64,000 bases of DNA from CADEEX01 sp964577955 (GTDB lineage: Bacteria > Acidobacteriota > Vicinamibacteria > Vicinamibacterales > CAVVIG01). The DNA lies in assembly GCA_964577955.1 (NCBI GenBank), contig CAZOAZ010000005.1:62001-126000 (forward strand), given 5' to 3'. The notes below the pieces were generated by a model. It had not been told where the DNA came from and searched no databases. It was given only the letters and a program-made list of their open reading frames with translations. Shown one piece after another: positions 1-7,045 of the stretch. Every line of letters begins with the position of its first letter. The first letter of the stretch is position 1. The translations under genes and the position numbers were made by a program.

Positions 1-1
1 C

Positions 2-376
2 GGCAGCAGCCGCGTCGGCGTCTGCCTCGACACGTGCCATCTCGTCGCGTCCGGCTATGACATCGGCTCGGACGCCGGCTACGTGTCGACGTTTGCCGAC
101 TTCGAGCGTCTGGTGGGATTCACACGGCTGAAGACCTTGCACGGCAACGACTCGAAGAAGCCGTGCGCCAGCCGCGTCGATCGGCACGAACACATCGGCA
201 AGGGATGCCTCGGCCTCGAGCCGTTCAAGCGCCTGATGCACGACCCGCGCTTCGACGGCCTGCCGATCCTGATCGAGACCGAGAAGACCGAAAGCCTGCA
301 GCGGCCAGGCACGATTGCCCTGGATCCGTTGGATGTGATGAATCTGAATGCGCTGAAGGAATTGCGCGCCAGGTAG
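2..376 (+). CDS. nfo: Deoxyribonuclease IV (endonuclease IV), 3' part
   Basis: C-terminal about 125 residues of an AP endonuclease of the Nfo family; the start lies before the window. The reading frame is open from base 2 and contains the family signatures CLDTCH, LHGNDSK and SRVDRHEHIGKG, followed by the ILIETEK strand, which carry the metal ligands of the TIM barrel. In this family the enzyme cuts DNA 5' of abasic sites during base excision repair in the cytoplasm. The gene ends at a strong hairpin shared with the convergent pal gene. Assignment is secure; only the N-terminal half is unseen. Confidence 0.93.
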   Translation, partial: GSSRVGVCLDTCHLVASGYDIGSDAGYVSTFADFERLVGFTRLKTLHGNDSKKPCASRVDRHEHIGKGCLGLEPFKRLMHDPRFDGLPILIETEKTESLQRPGTIALDPLDVMNLNALKELRAR

Positions 377-385
377 CGTGCCCCA

Positions 386-413
386 GAACCCGGCACCCGG
401 AACCCGGCACCTT
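386..413. repeat. 14-bp direct repeat after nfo
   Basis: Two adjacent near-identical copies of GAACCCGGCACCCG at 386-399 and 400-413. It is one of several short phrase repeats that sit at gene ends in this window. Confidence 0.6.
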
Positions 414-430
414 GAACCACGGGTACAAGA

Positions 431-464
431 AAAGAGCGGGCGAACCGTGGTTCGCCCGCTCTTT
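431..464. terminator. Bidirectional hairpin terminator between nfo and pal
   Basis: A perfect 16-base-pair stem (AAAGAGCGGGCGAACC, 431-446, with its complement at 449-464) around a 2-base centre, A-run on one side and T-run on the other. It lies between two convergent genes, so it can terminate both transcripts. Confidence 0.85.
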
Positions 465-479
465 CATCCCATCCCGATC

Positions 480-1067
480 TTACTTGGCGGTGATGATGAA
501 GTGGCCGCGGCGGTTCTGCTGCCAGCAGGACTCGCTCTTCTCGGTGCAGACCGGCTCTTCCTTCCCCTTGGTGATGCTGGTGATCCGGTTCGCCGCGACG
601 CCGAGGCTCACCAGATAATCCTTCACCGCCATGGCCCGGCGCGTGCCGAGCGCGAGGTTGTACTCGGAGCTGCCGGTCTCGTCGCAGTGACCTTCGACAG
701 TCACCTGCGTGCTGGTCCAGCGCTTCATCCAGTCGGCGTCGCGTGAGAGCGCCGCCTTGGCGTCCTCGCGGATCTCGGACTTGTCGAGATCGAAGTACGC
801 ATCGGTCAGCGGACGTTCGGCGTTCAACTGCGCCAGCGACTTCTGCGCGAAGATCTGGTCCTCGGTGAGCGGCGCCGGCGGCCGCGGCGCCGGTGGCGGC
901 GGTGGCGGTGGCGGCGGTGGTGGAGGTGGCGGCGGCGGAGCGGCCGGCGGCGGCGGTGGTGGCGGCGCGGGCGCCGGTGGTGGAACCTTCTTCCCGCACG
1001 CACTGATGGTGAACACCACGATCAGCATCACCGCTGTTAGCGAGATAAATTTTCGGACGCGTGTCAT
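480..1067 (-). CDS. pal: Peptidoglycan-associated lipoprotein Pal (OmpA-like)
   Basis: Outer-membrane lipoprotein that anchors the envelope to peptidoglycan as part of Tol-Pal. A signal peptide ends in a lipobox (ISAC). A very proline-rich linker of about 40 residues follows, then an OmpA/MotB domain with YFDLDKSEI, EGHCDETGSSEYN (peptidoglycan-binding Asp) and the RRAMAVKDYL helix. I chose the ATG at 1067 over the GTG at 1073 because AGGAG lies 7 bases before the ATG but only 1 base before the GTG. No tolB or other tol gene is adjacent. The poly-proline linker is longer than usual and probably evolves by slippage in its GGC/GGT-rich DNA. Confidence 0.92.
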   Translation of the reverse strand: MTRVRKFISLTAVMLIVVFTISACGKKVPPPAPAPPPPPPPAAPPPPPPPPPPPPPPPPAPRPPAPLTEDQIFAQKSLAQLNAERPLTDAYFDLDKSEIREDAKAALSRDADWMKRWTSTQVTVEGHCDETGSSEYNLALGTRRAMAVKDYLVSLGVAANRITSITKGKEEPVCTEKSESCWQQNRRGHFIITAK

Positions 1068-1139
1068 CGTCACACTCCTATTGGAGAGAGTGGCAGCTTA
1101 CAAAGCGATGGCTCAGGTGTCAATTCTCGAAACGCTACA

Positions 1140-1895
1140 ATGCCGCACATGGAACATCTGCTGCGCGCCACGGCGCGGGCCGAGGCGCGGCATTTCTGGT
1201 TCCGGGGGTTTCGGTACTTCGTCACGCCGCTCCTTCAACGGGCCTCGGGCGGCCGAACCGGTCTGCGGATTCTCGACTGCGGATGCGGCACCGGCAACAA
1301 CCTCGAACTACTCGGGCGCTACGGGCACGCGTACGGCTTCGATCTGACCGCCGTGGGCCTCGCCATCGGCCGCGAGTCCGGCCGGACGCGGCTTGCACGT
1401 GCGACTGTAACCGCAGTCCCGTTCCCCAGCAATGCTTTTGATATCGTCACGTCCTTCGACGTCCTCTACTCGTTGCCAGAACGTGACGAACGGGCCGCCG
1501 TCGCCGAAATGTTTCGGGTCGCCCGCCCCGGGGGCTGGCTGATCGTCAACGTGGCCGCGATGGAACTGCTCCGCGGCGATCACTCGGTCCTCAGCCGGGA
1601 ACTCCGGCGCTACAGCCGAACGACCCTGTCGGCGCTCCTGACGGGCGCCGGTTTCCGCGTCGAGCGGCTCACCTACACCAACGCGATCCTCTTCCCGCCG
1701 ATGGCGCTTGCCCGCGCCCTGCAGCGCCGGCGCGGTCTCTCGGCCGAGGCGGAGGCCGATCAGGAAATCCGCGTGCCCGCGACCCCGGTCAACCTGGCCC
1801 TGACCGCGGCCCTCAAGATCGAAAGCTGGTGGCTTACGATCGGCACCAGCCCGTTCGGCAGTTCGCTGCTTTGCCTCGCTAGGAAGCCGGCGTAA
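1140..1895 (+). CDS. Class I SAM-dependent methyltransferase
   Basis: About 251 residues. The Rossmann motif I is ILDCGCGTGNN (about residues 43-54), the acidic end of strand 2 is GFDLTAVG, and the post-motif region reads FDIVTSFDVLYSLPE, followed by EMFRVARPGG: the layout of Methyltransf_11 proteins that use S-adenosylmethionine. Substrate unknown. No transmembrane segment or signal is evident, so a cytoplasmic location is likely. Its last 17 bases overlap the convergent glycosyltransferase gene at 1879, so the two transcripts oppose one another. Possible substrates include quinone precursors, lipids or small metabolites; nothing in the sequence decides. Confidence 0.8.
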   Translation: MPHMEHLLRATARAEARHFWFRGFRYFVTPLLQRASGGRTGLRILDCGCGTGNNLELLGRYGHAYGFDLTAVGLAIGRESGRTRLARATVTAVPFPSNAFDIVTSFDVLYSLPERDERAAVAEMFRVARPGGWLIVNVAAMELLRGDHSVLSRELRRYSRTTLSALLTGAGFRVERLTYTNAILFPPMALARALQRRRGLSAEAEADQEIRVPATPVNLALTAALKIESWWLTIGTSPFGSSLLCLARKPA

Positions 1896-4080
1896 GCCGG
1901 CACTCGAGCATTTTCAGCCCCAGCCGCCGCCGATCCCCGGACCGCCAGCGAGTCTCCGCCGGCACATACCACGCGCCGCTCTCGATCGTGATCGTGCTCT
2001 CCGGACCAGCAACAAGAGTGTCGGGAATCCGGAGCGTTCGCGAAAACGACCGCCCGACCTCGAACTGATCCAGGACCGTCTCGCCGGCTCGAACCGTGAC
2101 GTGCGACGTGGCCGCGGCTTCCACTTCCCCGCGCATGGTGAGAAACAGACCGTGGCCCTCGGCGCGGACGCGCATGGTGGCCTTGTCGCTCGACCACCGC
2201 CACAGCACCCCGGTCGCCGGGTCGTATTCCTGCTCGTGCCACCCCTCGCTGAACCCGTACACCACGCGTCCGGCGGGTTCCGCATCGAACTGCTCGATCG
2301 CCAGCTGCGGGCTGTCGGCATCGATCGTGACCGCGGCGTAGTCGCCGCCGGCCGAGGCCGGCACGGTGAACAGCCGCAGAAAGAAGCCCGGCGGCACGCT
2401 CACTTCGTCTACGACGGCGCCGTCGAATCGGATGCGCACGCGCGCCGGTGCGCCTTCGAGCGCCAGGTTCCGGCCGCCAACCACGAACGATGTCGCGACC
2501 GGATGGCGACGGACCCACGCGGTGATGCCACCCTGACCGGGGCCGCGGCGATCTTCCCGGGCGATCCCCGCGGTCTCCGGCGTCAGCGACCAGCCTTCGC
2601 CGGCGTACCACAGCGGCGGGTCGATGACGTGCCAGTCGACCTCGTCCGGCCGGGCGCCGCCGAGCAGAATCTTAAGATCGAACGGCCAGCGGTACAAGGC
2701 CGGACGTCGCTCGTACTTGGCCAGCGCGAGATCGCTGCGGAGTGGATCGGCGATGAACCACACCGGATCGCGGCCGCCGCCGTTCCAGTACTTCACGAGC
2801 TCGAGCCACTCGTGCTTGGGTGGCGAAGGCAACCGGCCCTTGAGGGCCGGCATCTCGCTGCCGACCCACTGAATCGGGCGCCGCATGTCGAACTCACCGC
2901 GGCGATGCATGGCGAGCACCGGCGGCGCGGCGGCGCCTTCGGCCGCCCTCGCATGCATGTCGGAGAGCATCCGAAAGGCCGGCGCCGGCATCTGTCCGAA
3001 CCCGTACCCGGTCCGGTCGTCGAGGTACCCGGACACCACCGCCAGCGCGCCGACCGTGGCGAGCGCCGGCAGCGGCGGCAACACTGACGCACCGCGCATC
3101 GCGAGATAACACACCGGAATCACCAGCGGCAGTGCATAGCGCGTCGTAATCGTTTCCTGGAACAACAGGTCGAACGCCAGATACGGACCGAACGCAAAGA
3201 GCAGCGTGACGACGGTCCAGCGCGAGCGGATCAGCAACTGCACGGCACCGACGGCCGCCAGCACCAACACCACGGCGGCGAGCTGCCGGTAGCCCCACGG
3301 CCAGACGAACGCGTACTGCAGCGTCCGCACGAACTGCCGCAGCGTCGGCGTCGTGGCGAGCATCACGACGCCGGTCAGATCCTCGGCGCCCTGATTGAAG
3401 AAGGCCTGCCAGTACCGGCGCGGGCCGCCGGACACGACGATCAGCGGGATCAGCCAGAGCAGCACGCCGACGGTGTAGGCGCCCGCCGCGACCGCGATGC
3501 CGCGAAGGCGGACGACGCGAGGCAGCCGCAGCAGACTGAGGGCGAGGAGCGGCACGGTGAGCCAGACCACCTGCGAGCGGATGCCGGCGGCGAACGCCGC
3601 GGCAAATGCGGCCACGGCGATCGGCATCACGCCGGTCGCCGCAAGCACCAGCCCCTGCACGAACAGCGACGCGCAGAGCCCGGCGAGGTCGCTCAGCGGC
3701 CGCGCGGCGGTGATCCAGTAGAGGGGCGACGCGATCACCAGGAGGACGCCCGCCCATGTCAGCGGTCCAGGCGAGCGATCGCGATCGAGCTCACGAAAGA
3801 GAATCAAGAGCGCGAAGACCGCCAGACCGCCAGCAACGACGCTCATCAGGCTGAGCGTGTGGACCTCGGAGAATCCGGCGCTATGGAGGAGCTTGGCGGT
3901 CCCGATGAACAGCGGATAGCCGGGCGGATGCGGCTGGTGCTTCGAAACGTCGTAATCGCGAATGCCGAGCGCGAAGTTGACCGAATCGAGATCTTCGAGC
4001 GAAGGCGGCAGCGCGAGCAGGTGGAACGCGACGAAGCATCCGGCCACCAGCGCCGCGGCCAGTCTGGACGAAGCGGTCAC
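1879..4080 (-). CDS. GT-C-type membrane glycosyltransferase with C-terminal beta domain
   Basis: 733 residues. The N-terminal two thirds has about ten hydrophobic helices. The first extracytoplasmic loop reads DSVNFALGIRDYD then HQPHPPGYP, the acidic and HPPG-type signature of lipid-linked-sugar glycosyltransferases related to the PMT/GT39 and DUF2723 groups. The last about 250 residues are soluble and rich in beta-strands (SFVVGGRNL, VTVRAGETVLDQFEVG), probably a periplasmic carbohydrate-binding or jelly-roll module. By family it would transfer a sugar from a polyprenyl-phosphate donor to a protein or glycan outside the inner membrane; donor and acceptor are not visible. It lies 24 bases downstream of the LysW-like gene and may be co-transcribed with it. 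Confidence 0.75.
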   Translation of the reverse strand: MTASSRLAAALVAGCFVAFHLLALPPSLEDLDSVNFALGIRDYDVSKHQPHPPGYPLFIGTAKLLHSAGFSEVHTLSLMSVVAGGLAVFALLILFRELDRDRSPGPLTWAGVLLVIASPLYWITAARPLSDLAGLCASLFVQGLVLAATGVMPIAVAAFAAAFAAGIRSQVVWLTVPLLALSLLRLPRVVRLRGIAVAAGAYTVGVLLWLIPLIVVSGGPRRYWQAFFNQGAEDLTGVVMLATTPTLRQFVRTLQYAFVWPWGYRQLAAVVLVLAAVGAVQLLIRSRWTVVTLLFAFGPYLAFDLLFQETITTRYALPLVIPVCYLAMRGASVLPPLPALATVGALAVVSGYLDDRTGYGFGQMPAPAFRMLSDMHARAAEGAAAPPVLAMHRRGEFDMRRPIQWVGSEMPALKGRLPSPPKHEWLELVKYWNGGGRDPVWFIADPLRSDLALAKYERRPALYRWPFDLKILLGGARPDEVDWHVIDPPLWYAGEGWSLTPETAGIAREDRRGPGQGGITAWVRRHPVATSFVVGGRNLALEGAPARVRIRFDGAVVDEVSVPPGFFLRLFTVPASAGGDYAAVTIDADSPQLAIEQFDAEPAGRVVYGFSEGWHEQEYDPATGVLWRWSSDKATMRVRAEGHGLFLTMRGEVEAAATSHVTVRAGETVLDQFEVGRSFSRTLRIPDTLVAGPESTITIESGAWYVPAETRWRSGDRRRLGLKMLECRLTPAS

Positions 4081-4104
4081 CGGCGCCGCGGCACGCGCAT
4101 GAAC

Positions 4105-4374
4105 CTATTCCTCGTCCCAGTTCGTGCCGTCGTCGTCATCCTCGTCGTCTTCTTCGTCGTCGTCGTCGTCGAGTTCGTCGTCGTCCCCGTCGACTTCCTC
4201 GTCGTCGTCATCGTCGTCGTCTTCGTCGTCGTCCGGCGCCAGATCGAGCTCGAGCGGAGAGAGGCTGGTGACTTCGAGGTTCGACCCGCACTCGGGGCAA
4301 CTCAGTACATCGCCTTTGTCGACGTCGAATTCATCGACTTCGATTTCAGCATCGCACTCAGGACAGGTGGCCAT
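4105..4374 (-). CDS. LysW-like zinc-ribbon protein with very acidic tail
   Basis: 89 residues. The N-terminal 45 look like the amino-group carrier LysW/ArgW: CPEC (4-7) and CPEC (26-29) form a zinc ribbon, followed by a SLSPLEL strand where LysW proteins have SLDPLEL-type sequence. LysW normally ends soon after in an acidic EDWGE whose last glutamate carries the growing amino acid. Here an Asp/Glu-only stretch of about 35 residues intervenes before the end NWDEE, so a Trp-acidic end is kept. No LysX, LysZ or other carrier-pathway enzyme is in the window. It could be a true carrier or a LysW-derived zinc-ribbon chaperone-like protein. The GAC/GTC triplet repeat DNA (4120-4235) is prone to slippage. 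Confidence 0.65.
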   Translation of the reverse strand: MATCPECDAEIEVDEFDVDKGDVLSCPECGSNLEVTSLSPLELDLAPDDDEDDDDDDDEEVDGDDDELDDDDDEEDDEDDDDGTNWDEE

Positions 4375-4480
4375 ACGCTCCTCGGCGCCGCGAAGCCCGC
4401 GTGCGGTTTGGCATTAGGATGGATGACGTGCCAGAATCCGGCCGGGCCGCGTTCGCGATAAGTCCCAAATTATAGATCAC

Positions 4481-5200
4481 ATGCCCGGCGCAGGCAGTAC
4501 CGCGAAAACCGTTGTCGTCGCCGACGATACCGCGTTCGTCCGCGACCGCTTCCGCACCGCGCTCGAACACGCCGGACATCATGTCATCGCGGTGGCGAGC
4601 GGCGCGGAGTTGCTGGCACGCGTCGAAGCGGACCTCGCGACGATCGACTTGCTGGTCGTCGACCTGCGGCTGCCGCACGGCGGCGGCATCGATCTGATGC
4701 GCAGCCTGCGGGCGCTCGACAAGGGGCGTCTGCCGGTGCTGGTCTTCAGCGGCACGATCGCCAGCGCCGACGAAGTCCGCGCGCTGGCCGGACTGGGGAT
4801 CGCCGGTTACATCAACGAGTACAGCTCGGTGCAGCACATCATGCCGTCGCTCGCGCCGCATCTCTTTCCGGACAACTTCAATCGGCGCAGCAGCCCGCGG
4901 GTGATTCTCGGCATGCCGATTCAATACCGGTTCGGCAGCACGATTGCCGCGGCGCTGACGTTGAACCTCAGTCACGGCGGTGTCGCGATCCGCACGACCA
5001 GTCCGCTCGATGCCGGGGCCCGGATCCACGTCCGCTTCCGGATGCCGGGCGGCAAGACCGAGATCGAAGCCGACGGCCGCGTCGTCTGGACCGATCGGCG
5101 GGTCGGCATGGGCATTCAGTTCGAGAGCATGCCGCCGGCGCACCAGACGCTCATCGACGACTTCGTCGACGCCCACTTCTTCACGAACCGCAAGGCGTAG
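4481..5200 (+). CDS. Response regulator with REC and PilZ domains
   Basis: 239 residues. Residues about 10-125 form a receiver domain: VVADD acidic pocket, LLVVDLRLPHGG with the phospho-acceptor Asp, VLVFSGT with the conserved Ser/Thr-type position. Residues about 133-235 form a PilZ domain with RRSSPR (RxxxR-type c-di-GMP contact) and NLSHGGVAI (D/NxSxxG motif). By family it would couple phosphorylation to c-di-GMP sensing in the cytoplasm, often for motility or surface behaviour. No kinase is next to it. It is 10 bases upstream of the CNNM/CBS gene on the same strand. Confidence 0.88.
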   Translation: MPGAGSTAKTVVVADDTAFVRDRFRTALEHAGHHVIAVASGAELLARVEADLATIDLLVVDLRLPHGGGIDLMRSLRALDKGRLPVLVFSGTIASADEVRALAGLGIAGYINEYSSVQHIMPSLAPHLFPDNFNRRSSPRVILGMPIQYRFGSTIAAALTLNLSHGGVAIRTTSPLDAGARIHVRFRMPGGKTEIEADGRVVWTDRRVGMGIQFESMPPAHQTLIDDFVDAHFFTNRKA

Positions 5201-5210
5201 GATTCCGAAC

Positions 5211-6545
5211 ATGGAGCATTCGCTCGCGGGGATCCTCTGGCGCGTGGCCGGCGTTCTGCTGCTGGTCTTCGCCAATGGCTTCTTCGTCGCCGCGGAATTC
5301 GCGATCGTCACGGTGCGAAAGACGCGGATCGATCAGCTGATCGCCGAAGGGCACCGCGGCGCGCGCGCCGTGCGCCGCGCGGTCAGCGATCCAGACAGCT
5401 ACATCGCCGCCACGCAGCTCGGCATCACCATGGCCAGCATCGGCCTCGGCTGGATCGGCGAACCGGCGCTTGCCGCGCTGGTTCAGCCCGCGCTCGTCGC
5501 GCTGCCCGGAGGCATCAAGGAAGCGACCGCGCACAGCATCGCCGTCGCCATTGCGTTTGCGCTGATCACCGCGCTGCACATCACGCTGGGCGAGTTGGCG
5601 CCGAAGACCATCGCGCTCGAACGTGCGGAAGCGACCGCGCTGCTCGTCGTCAAGCCGACCGAACTCTTCATGAAAGCGTTCTGGCCGTTCATCCGGCTGC
5701 TGAACGGCATCGGCAAGGCGATCGTGAACATGATGGGGCTGCGGTCGAAGGGCGGCCACGCGCTGGTCCACTCCGAGGAAGAGCTGAAGATGCTCGTCAC
5801 CGCCAGCCAGGAAGCCGGCGTCCTCGAAGAACGCGAGGAACAGATGCTCCACCGCGTCTTCGAGTTTGCCGATCTCACCGCCGGCCAGGTGATGGTGCCC
5901 CGCACCGAACTCGTCGCGGTTCCTGCCGACGCCTCGGGCGACGTCCTGCTGAAACACGTCAGCCGCGCCGGCTACGCGACGCTGCCGGTCTACCGCGACA
6001 ATCTCGACAACGTGGTCGGCATGCTCTATACGATCGACGTCGTGAAGGCGCTGGCCGCCGGACAGCGCGACGTGAGCGCGGGAACGATGGCGCGGGAAGC
6101 GCTGACCGTGCCTGAAACGATGGCCGCCGACGATCTCCTGAACGCGCTCCGTCAGCGCGGCGTCCGCGAAGCGGTCGTCATCGACGAGTACGGCGGCACG
6201 GCCGGCCTGGTCACCTTCGAGTGGCTGATGGAACGGATCGTCGGCGACCTGCGCGCCGGCAGCACTGGTCAACCGGCAACGTCCGCGGACGGATCGGTGG
6301 AGATCGACGGCCTCACGCTGGTCACCGACATCAACGAGCAATTCGGTCTGCACATCGACGAAGACACCTACACCACACTCGGCGGCTATGTGATGGGCGT
6401 CATCGGCCGACGCGCCCGCGTCGGCGACTCGATCGAGACCGAGGGCCGCCGGATGCGCGTCGTCGCGCTCGATGGTCTGCGCGTCTCACGCGTGCTAATC
6501 ACGGCCCCGCAGTCTGACGCACGCCCTGAGAGTCCGCGCATCTGA
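5211..6545 (+). CDS. CNNM/CorC-family membrane protein with CBS domains
   Basis: 444 residues from the ATG at 5211. It begins with a DUF21/CNNM membrane domain (about residues 1-190; FFVAAEFAIVTVRKTRI, QLGITMASIGLGW, LGELAPKTIALE), then a pair of CBS domains (VMVPRTELVAVP, VVIDEYGGTAGLVT) and a C-terminal CorC_HlyC domain (about 360-440). These proteins are magnesium or divalent-cation exporters or regulators in the inner membrane; the older label hemolysin-like is misleading. A longer in-frame extension exists upstream but overlaps the REC-PilZ gene; the start MEHSLAGILWRV directly precedes the first membrane helix, so I prefer it. Confidence 0.9.
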   Translation: MEHSLAGILWRVAGVLLLVFANGFFVAAEFAIVTVRKTRIDQLIAEGHRGARAVRRAVSDPDSYIAATQLGITMASIGLGWIGEPALAALVQPALVALPGGIKEATAHSIAVAIAFALITALHITLGELAPKTIALERAEATALLVVKPTELFMKAFWPFIRLLNGIGKAIVNMMGLRSKGGHALVHSEEELKMLVTASQEAGVLEEREEQMLHRVFEFADLTAGQVMVPRTELVAVPADASGDVLLKHVSRAGYATLPVYRDNLDNVVGMLYTIDVVKALAAGQRDVSAGTMAREALTVPETMAADDLLNALRQRGVREAVVIDEYGGTAGLVTFEWLMERIVGDLRAGSTGQPATSADGSVEIDGLTLVTDINEQFGLHIDEDTYTTLGGYVMGVIGRRARVGDSIETEGRRMRVVALDGLRVSRVLITAPQSDARPESPRI

Positions 6546-6613
6546 CAAACCGTCACGCCGGTGATGTCCGAAAACCGCCAGCCGCGGCACGCGGCGCGGT
6601 CTACAGTGTCGCC

Positions 6614-7042
6614 ATGGCATCAATTCGAAAAGAGGTCGCAATCAACAAATCGGCCGCCGACGTCTGGGACGCGATGCGGGACGTGAGCAACGTCCATCGC
6701 CGCGTCGTCGCCGGCTTCGTCACGGCGTGTCACATGGAAGGCGACGTGCGCGTCGTGACCTTCGTCAACGGCGCCGTGGCGCGTGAGCCGATCGTGGACG
6801 TCAACGACGACGATCGCCGCCTGGTGTGGGCGGCGGTTGGCGGGAACCTTACGCATTACAACTCATCGGCGCAGGTCTTCGACGAGGGGCAGGGCCGCTG
6901 CCGCGTCGTCTGGACGTCGGATCTGCTGCCGCACGAGATGGCGCCGGCGATCAGCGGGATGATGGATCTCGGCATCGCGGCGATGAAGCGGACGTTGGAG
7001 GGCCCAGTCCCCAGTCCCCAGCCCCCAGCCTCTAACCTCTAG
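6614..7042 (+). CDS. SRPBCC-family (polyketide cyclase-like) protein
   Basis: 142 residues with the START/SRPBCC layout: KEVAINKSAADVWDAMRDVSN helix after strand 1, strands through RVVTFVNG, RRLVWAAVGG and RVVWTSDLLP, and a C-terminal helix (AISGMMDLGIAAMKRTLEG). These cytoplasmic proteins bind hydrophobic ligands in a deep cavity; no ligand can be inferred. The last about 12 residues (PVPSPQPPASNL) are encoded by an intergenic CCCCAGT-type repeat that has run into the gene, so they are probably non-functional. Confidence 0.78.
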   Translation: MASIRKEVAINKSAADVWDAMRDVSNVHRRVVAGFVTACHMEGDVRVVTFVNGAVAREPIVDVNDDDRRLVWAAVGGNLTHYNSSAQVFDEGQGRCRVVWTSDLLPHEMAPAISGMMDLGIAAMKRTLEGPVPSPQPPASNL

Positions 7043-7045
7043 TCC
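7004..7045. repeat. CCCCAGT/CCCCAGC phrase repeat
   Basis: Four to five degenerate copies of a 7-base unit (CAGTCCC, CAGCCCC, then CCTCTAA/CCTCTAG variants) across the end of the SRPBCC gene and the end of the convergent ATPase gene. The complementary version (GGGGCTGGGGACT) recurs at 17,701-17,775. Confidence 0.7.

Noticed and set aside
709..1347. Glycine-rich and poly-serine frames opposite pal and the LysW-like gene (also 4124-4417).
   Set aside because: Complement of poly-proline and poly-aspartate codons; low-complexity antisense frames.
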